A stretch of DNA of 64,000 nucleotides from Membranipora membranacea (Eukaryota; Bryozoa; Gymnolaemata; Cheilostomatida; Membraniporidae): the NCBI GenBank assembly GCA_914767715.1, contig OU612070.1, positions 263,501-327,500 on the forward strand, written 5' to 3'. Shown here in pieces: positions 1-10,647 of this stretch. A program made the position numbers and the translations under genes. How positions within the stretch are numbered: position 1 is the stretch's first letter; the number at the start of each line of letters is the position of its first letter. The notes below the pieces were generated by a model. It saw nothing but the letters and a program-made list of their open reading frames with translations, searched no databases and was not told the origin of the DNA.

Positions 1-258
1 TTCATCTCGGGGCTATTCTGACTCGTGAGTTCAACAATACTGCTTCTACGGTACCACCTTACAACACTTCAAAAGTCTTACTGGAACCTCAACTCCCAAT
101 ATAATATAACCACTTGTTGTCGATGATAGGGTGTGCCCTATGCCCATTGTCTTTGGAAGTGTGTAGCATGCATATAATATATATAATTGATATAATGTAT
201 CTAAATAGCTATTGGTTATGATTTAAAACATGTAGGTGTGTGATTGGTTCTTTTTTAG

Positions 259-2149
259 CCCCAGACAAAGTGACGAGGGTGAAAGCAATGCCACATAACC
301 TCATATTCCAACAGGGTCGTAAAGATCATCCAGAACCTTGTCCTTTGAATGAACTACCCGGACCTAATATTGATCCTGTACCTTTCATTATGGAGAAGTT
401 TCCTGGATTTACTATAGAAGATTCTGTGGCCTTGATGGGTACGCTACACAAGAATAACTTACGTGTACCAGTCCAATTAATTACATTACAACATGAGGTA
501 CAATAACACTATATATACTTAGAACAAGTTTAATCCAATTGCCTGCATTCCTGTTGCTCCCCGTTCACTGGTCTCGCGGCGTGATCAGTGGATCGGGAGC
601 AACTAGGAATGCAGGCAAATGGACCAAACTTGGTCTAATATATACTATTCACTATATAATACCATCATGTTTGTGAGGCCCTAAGGAACACAAAGTTCTT
701 GCTTTTAATGATATTTGAGGCGGTTGCCATTCAAAGTTGTATCACCGAGTTTATTATTATAATTTGTATTGTTATTCCTGCAGGAGCTCATACTCTGGGA
801 AAAGCTCACCTGGTAGCGTCTGGTTATAATAATAAGTGGGTAGAGTTTCCTGATTGGTGTGATAATGAGTACTATAAGGATATGATAGATCGTAGTAAGA
901 AGTGGAAACAGGTGCCCAGATTCAGCCCTATAGATGGATCTCTTCTGTAAGTTTATTTCTGTCTCCCTAGCAGATAATCCTATGTCTGTCTGTCTATAAC
1001 TTTGGCAACTATTGGTAGTTTTATTTGTCTTTGTTCCTCAATGCTTGGTTATAAGTCTGCCAAACTTGTTGCTTTTTGCTGTTCATCAATTGCACAATTA
1101 TTTCCTAATTTAGACCAGTTTTGTCCGTAGCGCTGATCTGTTATGATGAGATGCTGCTTCCATGACTCAGCTTCAGTAAACCACTCACTCTAAGCAGCAC
1201 TACAGTTGTGTATCTTTGGTCAAGCTTTAAAATGTGGGTTAAAATGGCAAGTTTTTGCCTCTGTCGGAACACGGAACACCATATTCGGCGCCAAGTTGCT
1301 CTCAGTTTGCAGGCAGGGCGGAGCACACCTGGGGCGTCAATTGAGCCCAGTAGTCAGTAGACTACAGCAGGATTCGAACCCGAGACCTGCAACGCTTGCG
1401 CGTTAGAGTGCAGGCGCCCTAACCAACTGAGCTTTGAGACGATTCATAGTTTGGATTATATATTGCCATGTGTGGTTCAGTAATAAAAAACAAGCAACAT
1501 TTAAAGTCTGTTACTGATTTAATTTTAGACATCAGTGGGTACTGGCGGACACAGATTCGCGTCTCATGTTACACTGTGATATGGCTATGTGGATGGAGGT
1601 ACTAGTGCCTGAGAATGTAAGTATCTCACTCAAACATGGCCACAGCCACAGATTAAACCGTTAAATGCAAACAATTTGTGCTAGGTGGCTGCATCAATTT
1701 CTATGTGATTTTCATATTTGTGAGGGTCATACCTAATAATCAAATAAACTCTCAGTCTGTGAGATCGCTGCCTACTTCTGTGATTTTCCGCTGCTTACTT
1801 CTGTGAGGTTCCGCAGCTCTGCGGCATTATTACACTATCTCTCAGGTACAAGCCATGTTTATTTTGTGATTTTTTGAGGAGATTAAATGCTTACTTTTAC
1901 GCAGTCATGTTGTAGGTTATTCATGTATTTACTGCTCTTATTCTCAGTGTGAGTCTTATATCATTGTAGACTTCATCGTCAATGTGTGGGTACCCTGGTA
2001 CTTCACCATACGACTGTGGTAGAGGTCCATATGTTGACTTAGTAGAGAAGTTTGCAGCTAATAATAGCCTGTGGCTTGATGCCTTCTGTGATGCGGTGAT
2101 GAAGCTTGTCGCTCTTGGGCATGAAAATCTACAGCCTGTTCTACCATAG
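259..2149 (+). CDS. Class I-like (plant/fungal-type) heme peroxidase, C-terminal part
   Basis: Four exons are visible: 259-438, 784-946, 1529-1616 and 1970-2149 (TAG). All have GT-AG borders and consistent phases, giving the last ~202 residues. The joined protein reads GRKDHPEPCPLNELPGP, then EDSVALMGAHTLGKAH (the GAHTLG proximal-histidine motif, split by intron 1), then a Trp in NNKWVEFP and an Asp in CDNEYYKDM. In ascorbate and cytochrome c peroxidases the Trp and Asp flank the proximal heme pocket. The last exon (VDLVEKFAANNSLWLDAF...) matches the C-terminal helix region of that family. Such enzymes reduce H2O2 with a small-molecule or protein electron donor. The distal His/Arg exons lie upstream of the window, so activity cannot be judged. 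The protein ends QPVLP with no obvious organelle or ER tail. The family is rare in animals. Whether it uses ascorbate is unknown. I am confident of the family, not of the substrate. Confidence 0.85.
520..637. mobile_element. 118-bp foldback MITE with 9-bp target duplication
   Basis: The segment is almost one hairpin. It starts TAGAACAAGTTTAATCCA and its reverse complement from the other end starts TAGACCAAGTTTGGTCCA. The arms share GCCTGCATTCC and GTTGCTCCC, with a short loop near 575. A perfect 9-bp direct repeat, ATATATACT, flanks it at 511-519 and 638-646. It sits in the first visible intron of the peroxidase gene. A 9-bp duplication fits Mutator/foldback-type transposition, but no transposase is encoded, so the superfamily is inference. 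Confidence 0.75.
1140..1441 (-). mobile_element. tRNA-derived SINE
   Basis: On the minus strand there is a tRNA-like head with an A box (AAGCTCAGTTGG, complement of 1423-1434) and a perfect B box (GGTTCGAATCC, complement of 1370-1380). The anticodon arm is enlarged and the acceptor stem does not pair, so it is not a working tRNA. A tRNA-unrelated body follows down to roughly 1140. The 3' edge is not sharp and I did not find a clear target duplication. It lies in the intron between peroxidase exons 2 and 3, antisense to the gene. Confidence 0.6.
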
Positions 2150-2273
2150 CAAGCTTGAGCTTTGGCCCTATTATTGAGCTAATGACAAACTAAATGTATT
2201 TATGATAATTTTTTGCCTTGGCACATTCTTGTAATCATTGGTAGGTTTAAAATGTCGTTTTTCAGAATCTAGA

Positions 2274-2279
2274 AATAAA
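2274..2279 (+). terminator. Poly(A) signal AATAAA of the peroxidase gene
   Basis: An AATAAA hexamer lies 125 bp after the peroxidase stop codon, at a normal distance for a 3' end. Confidence 0.55.
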
Positions 2280-3181
2280 ACAATACCTGACAACAATTGG
2301 TATACATATAACAACTAGAAACTATTTTCTTAGTTATACTCAAGGCATAAAGGTTTCGCCATTTCACAAAAAAACTCAATAAATAAAGCATTTATAAATA
2401 TTGTTTTCATACAATTTCATTTTCTATCATTTTAACACGTGAAAACAACAATTTTTGCAAGGGCGTTAAATTCAATCTGTAAAGAAAAGTTCCTATCCTG
2501 CTAGGTAGGCCTGGGATATCACTAAGCAAAAGCAATCAGGGTCTATTTCACCACCATCACAGTCCTCATTGTCTTCATGACCTGTTGCTAGATTTATCTA
2601 AAGTCAAGCCATCCCTGATGAGCAAGTAGCCTGTCCTGGCAATCTTTGATGTGGGAGGTATATCCCATTCCCATTGCTTTGATCTAATCAGGGAGGGTGA
2701 TCTAATGAGAACGCAGTTAGGTGCAGTATCAGAGATTTTTCAGCTTTTCTACGTTCTAAAATCGTGTTTGTAGATCGTAGATTTGTGGATGGTCGGAAAC
2801 GTAGAAATTACAGAAATTTTTGTAGAATAACACATATGAATTGTTTCAATGAAGGGTCGTCCCCTCACAATATCGGGTAGATAACTTCTTAATAACACTA
2901 ATCAAGTTGTATAAACAATTCGGGAAGACAACTCGGTTTTCTTTATAGTTATCTAACCTTAGAAATTTGACATTGATACTGGCAATAGGCAGTTAATGTC
3001 TATGTGTTAAAAAACTCTGCCCTTATTTTAGTCCCAATACTGTGGAATTGTTAGAAACGTAAAAAATCCATTATAGCATATATGAATTTGTTAGCAGCAA
3101 TCTAAGATTTTGTCGAAAATGATTATCACCTTCACTTCAGAGAGTGATTGAAAAATTGACTGCATTATTCTGGAAGCGCGA
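2280..3181. other. Intergenic, no gene seen
   Basis: No coding signal is visible. The stretch holds one micro-insertion (2680-2706, separate entry). Around 2740-2830 there are several 'gtag/ctac' runs resembling the tandem repeat at 12.6-13.3 kb. Confidence 0.5.
2680..2706. mobile_element. CAGGGAGGG micro-insertion with 9-bp direct repeats
   Basis: The nine bases CAGGGAGGG (2689-2697) sit between two perfect copies of TGATCTAAT (2680-2688 and 2698-2706). The same inserted sequence with flanking duplications recurs near 38.2, 38.3, 50.0 and 60.5 kb. Confidence 0.6.
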
Positions 3182-4081
3182 CAACTTGGCCTGAGCCAAA
3201 CTTGGCCCGAGAGAAACTTGGCCTGAGCCAAACTTGGCCCGAGCCAAACTTGGCCCGAGCCAAACTTGGCCCGAGCCAAACTTGGCCCGAGCCAAACTTG
3301 GCCCGAGCCAAACTTGGCCCGAGCCAAACTTGGCCCGAGCCAAACTTGGCCCGAGCCAAACTTGGCCCGAGCCAAATTTGGCCCGAGCCAAACTTGGCCC
3401 GAGCCAAACTTGGCCCCAAATATATAACTTGGCCCCATGCAATGAAACTTGGCCCCAATTAGTAAAGCTTGGCCCCCAATTAGTAAAACTTGGCCCCATG
3501 CAATGAAACTTGGCCCCAATTAGTAAAACTTGGCCCCAAGTACTGAAACTTGGCCCCAATTAGTAAAACTTGGCCCCAAATATAAAACTTAGCCCGATGC
3601 AATGAAACCTGGCCCCAATGCAGTGAAACTTGGCCCCAATTAGTAAAACTTGGCCCCAAGTACTGAAACTTGGCCCCAATTAGTAAAACTTGGCCCCAAG
3701 TACTGTAACTTGGCCCAAATTGGTAAGACTTGGCCCCAAATATAAAACTTGGCCCCATGTACTGAAACTTGGCCCCAATTAGTAAAACTTGGCCCCAAAT
3801 ATAAAACTTGGCCCGATGCGATGAAACCTGGCCCAAATGCAGTGAAACCTGGCCCCAATTAGTAAAACTTGGCCCCAAGTACTGAAACTTGGCCCCAATT
3901 AGTAAAACTTGGCCCCAAATATAAAACTTGGCCCGATGCAATGAAACCTGGCCCCAATGCAGTGAAACTTGGCCCCAATTAGTAAAACTTAGCCCCATGC
4001 AATGAAACTTGACCCCAATCAGTAAAAATTAGCCCCAATTAGTAAAACTTTGGCCCAATAAATTAAACTTGGCCACATTCA
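3182..4081. repeat. CTTGGCCCC minisatellite, left block
   Basis: The block has two sub-arrays. From 3182 to about 3416 a 16-bp unit (CTTGGCCCGAGCCAAA, itself near-palindromic) is repeated about 14 times. From about 3417 to 4081 it becomes 19-21-bp units that share CTTGGCCCC followed by AATTAGTAAAA, AAGTACTGAAA, AAATATAAAA or ATGCAATGAAA. Long open frames run through it on both strands because of the periodicity; I do not regard them as genes. The array resumes in the same orientation at 6162, after an inserted transposon. Confidence 0.95.
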
Positions 4082-4085
4082 TTAA

Positions 4086-6157
4086 AGTGTTTGTAAAGGA
4101 ACAGGTTTCTTGGTATCATTTTTGAGCTTAAAATCAGATTAAGACAGCTATCACACATGCATTTGCATAGAAAATTAGTCATCAGGGTTATTTGTTCTGG
4201 TAGGTTTGGGGGTTATAAGTTAACAACATTGAGTTGCCTACTCATGCACCGCCCAACTAGTCCAGGCGATTTGTGATGAGCCTGTTATTGGGGAAATACT
4301 GTAATATTAGTGACCATTGTGGTTAGATAACAACTTTTGCAAATAAATGACAAGTCACTCACAAGTCTGTCTGATGACATAAAAGTTCTAAAGAAAGTTC
4401 TATAATTTGTATACACACTATTTGATGAGTTGAGACCGCTAATCAAAACAACCTTTATATCTGTCATGAGCCCATGTCAAAGAAAAGATTAGAAGAACCA
4501 CTGTACATTACAATCAACGACTATGACTTTGACGCATTCCCTGTCTGCTGTTTTTCAAGCATGAAAATGAGTGATTTTCATTTTAGACAGATGTGCTTGT
4601 TTGCTCTGTTAAAATAAGATTATAATGGAGCAATTGATTCTTCCTGCTGACAAAGCCTTGCTTATTTCAGATTCACCCAAAAATGGTCCATGTTTGTACC
4701 AAATCTTGCAATTTACCCAACACTAGCCTCCCAAATCGGATCCATACTGACGAAATAACTAAAAAATCGACAAATTAATTTCCTAAGTGGCTGATGTGTG
4801 CAGTGGCATGTGACCTGCTGCACTCAGTCAGTAATATTGATAGTCTATGTTAAGATGTGCTGAGTATCTGTGATGCACACAGATGGACAAGATCTAATGA
4901 AAAAATAGAAAGTTTCTCCAGGTATCCCACTGCTAACACGATTACCAATACTCCTCTTTAGGAGGCAGTCAAATTCATTAACATTTTACATCACCCTGAA
5001 GTCCGAAACAACTAGATGACATATTTATTGAGTTGAATTTACTTTGTGACTTGTAATTTCTAGTTCTAGTAAAAAAACCTTGAGTGTTTAAACATGAGAA
5101 TATTTGCAAAAATTGTTGAAAAGATTGTCAAAACCCCAAATCACTCAGTATTAATCATTGCATGCTTTGGATTTCAACATCATCCTAATGCCTGAAATGT
5201 CGAGATTTACAAAGAATTTATTTTAGATTTCTGTGCAATTTGGGAATACATATTTTCAAGAAAAACACACAATCTACCTGTGTAAATTTTGTATCTTCCA
5301 TTGAAATTCTATTGAAAGCCGCTATTCATGAAGCTAATAATTGAAGCATATCACTGGTTTTCATGCGGGCTGAAGACGGAGTTTGATTGGAATGTCATAG
5401 CCACAATCTCATTTATTCATCATATTAATGTAAACAAAACCTTGAAATATGTAGCGATGTATTGATCTGCCTTTACATTGCCAATTTCTATCTCGAGCAG
5501 TAACCATGGTTAACAGAAAATGTTGTATCTGCCAAAGCACTGTGGGTTATTTCCAGTGGCCGAAATCATACAGATTTAAACTTGAGTGGTGTGACTACCT
5601 CAGAGATATTTTCCCTCTGATAATCACATGGACTCGACGTCGATTTGCTACAAATGCCTCCTAAATGATGTTCAATCTTGCTCTCACTAGAGCTGTTAAT
5701 CTCCCTGTAATTTTCATTCTCACTGTCGGATGAGCTAGAGCTGTAATTTTTTAGATCGTTAGCTTTGTCATTGAATTATAAAATGTCATACACTATCCCA
5801 TTTTACCAGCTAAACCGCATTGGACAGATAAATAATGCCTTGTATTCACTCATTCATTCAATAGATAAATTCTGTGTGTTTTGATATCACATGCAGAATA
5901 TCAAAACCACTGTGTCATAACAATACGCCTTAGTTCAAAGTACTGTATATTCCCATTATAATCTGAGGTACTAAAAAGGTACTATTTTCAACAAGTGATC
6001 ACAACTCAAAAGGAAAAAAATAGTACCTTCTCATCCCAACTTTGAGGCCAAATAAGTCTGAACTGGGCCACAGGCTGCTTTTGAACATAGAATAATGTTC
6101 TAAACTAGACTGAGATCTCTAGAATGATACCAAAAAACCTGATCCTTTACAAACACT
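4086..6157. mobile_element. TTAA-flanked DNA transposon, decayed (Kolobok- or piggyBac-like)
   Basis: Terminal inverted repeats of about 40 bp bound this 2.07-kb segment. The left end starts AGTGTTTGTAAAGGAACAGG and the right end, reverse-complemented, AGTGTTTGTAAAGGATCAGG; both continue through TTGGTATCATT. TTAA flanks both ends (4082-4085 and 6158-6161), as in Kolobok and piggyBac target duplications. It lies inside a CTTGGCCCC minisatellite that continues on both sides. Only a small zinc-finger-like fragment (5506-5664) is recognisable inside. A fragment resembling THAP would favour Kolobok, since some Kolobok transposases carry THAP domains. The superfamily is inference; the TIR/TTAA structure is seen directly. 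Confidence 0.75.
5506..5664 (+). pseudogene. THAP-like zinc-finger fragment in the TTAA transposon
   Basis: A 52-codon ORF starts MVNRKCCICQSTVG, then YFQWPKSYRF, then LEWCDYLRDIFP. C-x2-C, F-x-W-P-K and a downstream W recall the N-terminal half of a THAP domain. After a +1 shift the sequence goes on with SICYKCLLND, which would hold a second metal pair (C-x2-C rather than the usual C-x2-H). The ORF stops early and no transposase core follows in the 500 bp to the transposon end, so it is a relic. It could instead be another small Cys-rich DNA-binding domain. Confidence 0.35.
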
Positions 6158-6161
6158 TTAA

Positions 6162-6425
6162 AACTTGGCCCCAATTAGTAAAACTTGGCCCCATATACAA
6201 AACGTCGCCCCAGGTTATAAAACTTGGCCCAAATAACTAAAACTTGGCCCCAAATATAAAACTTGGCCCCGCGAAATGAAGCTTGGCCCCAATTATTAAA
6301 ACTTGGGCTCATGTACTGAAAATTGGACCCAGTAACTAAACCATGGCCCCATACAATGAAACTTGGCCCCAATTAGAAAAACCTGGCCCCAAATATATAA
6401 CTTGGCCATATGTACTGAAACTTGC
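6162..6425. repeat. CTTGGCCCC minisatellite, right block
   Basis: This is a continuation, same strand sense, of the left array: about 13 degenerate 19-21-bp units beginning CTTGGCCCC. The units are more diverged (ACGTCGCCCC, ACTTGGGCTC) and fade out near 6425. Confidence 0.9.
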
Positions 6426-6838
6426 CTCTACACACTAAAAGATAATATGAAGTCCAGCCAACTTTTAATGTATAATGTAAGGTGAAATGGACACTGGACA
6501 CAGGGCTAATCAGATGGGGATCTTTGGGAGAACAAACCATGAAAATAATCCAGGAGCGTGACAACCTGTAAAGGAAATGTGTATGTAAGCCTACAGCACA
6601 TCTGGCTGGTCATTGCATCAGCTGGCTGAGGATCTGCACTCGTCTTAGTCTCACCTTGCCAGTACAGAATTTCCTAAACCTGTAGAGAAGGCTGCTCTGA
6701 CAACCTACAAAACTCAGAGTAGCCTTTCAAATCCTTTGCAAGCTTTATTCCAATTTGGATCATGAAGTCTCACAAGAAATAAAATACATACTGGCAGGGC
6801 GTCGCCAAGGATAAAAAGTGCAAACAGCTTATGATCTG
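6426..6838. other. Intergenic, no gene seen
   Basis: Nothing codes here that I can recognise. Around 6548-6571 a GGAGCGTGACAACCTG stretch resembles GGAAGCGCGACAACTTG at the left edge of the minisatellite (about 3172), in direct orientation. This may be part of an older duplicated flank. Confidence 0.4.
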
Positions 6839-7140
6839 AATTTTGCTTCGTTGAACATTAGAACAATGCTTGATCGTGATAGAGCAGATAGACCAGAAGG
6901 CGAAGGCGAAGTGGCATCATTGTACAAGAGCTAAAGAAATAAAGAATTGATGTTGAAGCACTAAGTGAGGCTTGTTTTGGTGATACTGGTAGTACTAAGA
7001 TCTCAGAAATGAAGAGTGAATCAATGCTGTCATCGCCAATATGACTGAAGACCCCCAAATCTGTAAATGATAGAATGATCACCCTTAGACTCCCTCTAAA
7101 CAAGAACAGATATTGTACTATCATTGCGGTGTATGACGAC
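6839..7140 (+). mobile_element. LINE endonuclease-domain fragment (degenerate)
   Basis: Translation with frame changes gives SLNIRTMLDRDRADRPEG, then RIDVEALSEA, then SVNDRMITLRLPLNKNRYCT followed by IIAVYDDD. These are the hallmark blocks of the APE-type endonuclease of CR1/L2-like non-LTR retrotransposons (W/L-N-[IV]-R-T, ALSE, NDR-[IM]-x-T-L-R-L, YATII). Stops and frameshifts show it is dead. The fragment ends abruptly near 7140, where an oppositely oriented reverse-transcriptase fragment begins. Confidence 0.75.
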
Positions 7141-7149
7141 GACTATCAT

Positions 7150-7480
7150 ATGAGTCAGGAAGCGGCTGGTAGAGAATCTATGGTTGCTTAATGTTGATTT
7201 TCCGCCCGACTGCTGGCTGGATAGGGCAGACATGTTGGTTATTTCCTAGGTATCCTCAAAGTTGTGTACAACAAAGGCATTGTCGTCCACAAACATGAGT
7301 TTCCCAACAAGGGCTTGTCGAATTCTTGTTGCAGATTTATATTGGCTGACATTGAAAAGATCTGTTCCAGGCCTGCTCTGTACCCACACACCCCTTCACA
7401 TAGTAATTCTGCAGGCTCTTTGATCTCTTCAATCCCAGGGCATTTCTCCATCCCATTTTGTACAGAAGACGGCCTCAGAG
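7150..7480 (-). mobile_element. LINE reverse-transcriptase fragment (degenerate, opposite strand)
   Basis: Read on the minus strand across frame changes: GYRAGLEQIFSMSANI, then ALVGKLMFVDDNAFVVHNFE followed by DT-EITN, then AVGRKINIKQP and ILYQP. FVDD stands where the YADD catalytic motif is expected. The following ...V-x-H-x-x-E-D and ...K-I-x-I-K...LYQP blocks are typical of the same CR1/L2-like reverse transcriptases. A stop inside the EDT-EITN block and frameshifts make it inactive. Confidence 0.7.
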
Positions 7481-8153
7481 CTGCAAAAGCTTAGTGGTTG
7501 ACCACAGGGACCTCATTCAAGAGCCAGCTGAAGTGCTCTATCTGATGTAATAATTTAGATGAAGATTGGCCATAAAAATATAATATTTATAATTTTTATG
7601 GATACTGTATGAATGGGCATATTTTCAGTTCAGAGGGATTTTAAATTTTTTACAGGATATATACAGCAAGAGCTGATAAAAAGCAAGTATGAAATAGGGG
7701 ATGTGGACGAATAACTTGACACATATTGGTTTTCTGTGATGAAAGGCTGGAGGAAAGTCTGTTTTAATGAAATACGAAAGAAATCCAACAAATAAAACAG
7801 CCTGGCCATGGCAGTGTACAAGACTCACCACAATAAAAAACGACGAGGTGAGAAATGGATTTATTGGAATTATTGGAACTCATAACACTGTGAGGCAATT
7901 GAAAATTGATCATCGCTAATGACTAAATCAGCCTCAATTTGGTGCGCAAGGACTAGTATGTAATCATGATACCATTTGACAGGCTCTCTATCAGAATCCT
8001 AGTAAGGATTTGGTCAATTAAGTTTTCTCATAGTTCTCTCTAGAGTAATCCACCGAGTAAAGCGAGAGCAGGTAACAGTATTGTTTGCTTTAGTGACTTC
8101 TCTGATATAGCTAAGATGACCACGTTAACACAAATTTTTTTTTTCTCCTATAG
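7481..8153. other. Intergenic, no gene seen
   Basis: AT-rich sequence with only short chance ORFs on both strands; no domain or repeat is recognised. Confidence 0.4.
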
Positions 8154-8982
8154 AACAAGCATGTTCAGTACAAGCTTTCCAGTGAGGCGGGAGCTGTCTT
8201 TGAAAAGTTTTTTTGATGGAATGGAAGACAATTGTGACAACATTTCAGCTCAAGGAAACATCAAGCCACTAGGGATGACTGAAAAATATGCTGTAAGTAC
8301 ATTAAGTGTTACATAATCGTTGCCTTGCTGATCACACAACACAGTTTAAATGTCTCGCATGACATACGGAGGCTATTTTTTAATACACAGCTCAGTGATA
8401 GTGCAATACGTGTTGTTCAACCTGATATAGCTTTCAGCTTCCAACATATTTATAACAGCCCAAACATTGCTGAAAATGATTGTTCAAACTACTCAAAAAT
8501 CGGGAATGATAGGAAATCTGTAAGATCAATGCTCCATGGAAAGTAACCAATGATTACCTTGGCAGAAATAGTTGGCGGTTCTACAGTGTGACTTGATTAT
8601 CCGGCATCTGTAACTCACATAAACATATAAATACTATTAGTATTTATTATGTTTATGGTAACTCCTAACAACTCATCATTATCCAGCTTCATTATCGGAT
8701 GTGAAAAAAACAGCAACATCTCACCAATATACCTCATATAAACATAAAAAATATTTTTGGGCAAATAAAAGATAGTTTGGGGCCAAGGGATACCTGTATT
8801 GTACAATATAATTGATACATTTTACAGGGTGCTATGTCAAAGCTATGTAAGGCTTTATAAGCCATTAATCATGCCTTGATCCCTGGGGGCATGGCAGGTG
8901 TTGTGATGGAACAGGTAGCACTGGAGACAGTGAGGATGATGGGTATTATGATGAGAGGAAAGCATATCCTGATGAAGCAGAG
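8154..8982 (+). pseudogene. Two decayed exons of an unidentified gene
   Basis: Segment 8154-8292 has a good acceptor (T-rich tract then CCTATAG) and donor (GCT|GTAAGT). Its first frame reads NKHVQYKLSSEAGAVFEKFF and then stops inside a run of seven T. With six T the frame would stay open for exactly 46 codons, ending at phase 0. A second segment, 8828-8982 (acceptor TTTTACAG, donor CAGAG|GTAATG), reads GAMSKLCKAL, a stop, and later an acidic frame (GDSEDDGYYDERKAYPDEAE). I do not recognise the family. Retained splice sites with a frameshift and stop suggest a dead gene or a captured gene fragment. Confidence 0.35.
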
Positions 8983-10640
8983 GTAATGCCCACCAGAATT
9001 ATTATATATATCCAAAGTTAGTGTTTACCACCTTGGTTTACACAGATATAATAGTGTGTTGTCTATAATTGAGTTGGTAATTCCCCTCCCCCCTCCTTTT
9101 CGGGTCAATACTTGTGACCCCCACAAGTTGTCAATATTATTACATTTGTAAGTGTAATCACCACATCATTTCTGGCCACATTTAAATCTGTAAAAATGGC
9201 TCAAATAGTTCTGCATTTCTTGAATTGTCTTTGTAATCCGCCATAATATGGTTTCTAAGTTTAAAAAGCAGTCATTTCACTAATAAAACATTGTTGTTGC
9301 AACTGGGCTGCTTGATCTGCAGCATGTTCTACACAATGTTCAATGGTATTGACCATCTATGGAGTACTTAGTTTCTCATGTAGTCCAGAAGACACCAAAA
9401 GTTAATTTTTAACCCAAAATAATAAGAGGAGGTTATTCTCAATAATAATAATAATTCTTAACAGGTACTCATTTTCTGTGTGAAGTGTGACCATCCAATA
9501 GTCTGGGCAACTGGGGTTTAGGAGAGGACTAACAGGTAATTTAACAGATATGAATTTAAATAGGTATGATTGAGTGCTATTATTGATCATTCTGTAGGTT
9601 TGTCATGGTGCGGATGCTGTTTCTTGTAATTTAGATTCAAAAGCCAGTAATGTATTCTAATTTAGGTAATACCACTGATTAGGTTTTTTTTCCTCACTCA
9701 GCAGTAGAGGATGTGATCTATATATATCAAAAATACCTTCACGCTTAATTAGCTGATTTTCTGGTCAAGATTTTTGCAAAATTAGTTGGAGCGCATAAAA
9801 TTTGAGACCGAGTGGACTTTCAGAGATAAACCTGCGCTTATTTTTTATAGTATTAACTGAGGGAGACTGAATGTGATTATTATACCTCAAAGTCGAAACC
9901 ACATGCGAGTCGAGCCACATGCGAGTCGAGGATCCCATTCAAATTCATGATATATGCCATCCAGTCCTATCATACAGAATGGAATCCTTCTTTCATCTTT
10001 TTTTTATTGGTGATAGTACAAATTTCCTAGGGAGACAAAGTAACAGAATGTACTCCCATTCGACTCATTCTGGTTCCTCTCTACAGTTCGCGCAGCAGCC
10101 AATGTCATCGATTACATTATATCCACTGATTTGATAGAAGTTGAGCTACCACACGCTACAGGCTATACTTGGGTCAAACAATTGGATTACATAGGCAATT
10201 ATAAGAATTATCTCCTCCTTTTTTGTTTGCAAACTGATAGGTGTAGAACTATGACATAGTATTTAAGCAACCTATCTACACATATAAATGCTGTCAAACT
10301 GTTGTCCTCCTTCTGTTTAGGTAAACTGAATGATAATTTTTGGTGTCTTCTTGACTATAACCCTGAATAACTTTTCAACTGGAAGCTGAAGAAACCAGAG
10401 ATTTGAAATCAGCACAAAATTCTGGGTTAGATTAATGTAACTCAGTGTTGCCCACCTTTTTCAGCTCTCATAGCTAGGGGACTGATGGGTAGTAAGCTGA
10501 TTTAATTTACCATTTTGGTTTGGGCCACGACGACCGATGCAATGCAATGGTCATAATCCCCAGACACAGCCTAGATTATATATTTGAGATCATTTAGGTT
10601 GATATAGCCATATGCAGATATTTATGAAATTTTTTTGTGT
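8983..10640. other. Intergenic, no gene seen
   Basis: No supported gene. A 16-bp direct duplication (CCACATGCGAGTCGAG) lies at about 9900-9930. Confidence 0.4.
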
Positions 10641-10647
10641 ATTTGCA

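Noticed and set aside
3091-3998. Several long ORFs on both strands rich in Leu-Gly-Pro-Ser/Trp
   Set aside because: They run only through the CTTGGCCCC minisatellite and mirror its period; no splice sites, start context or domain.
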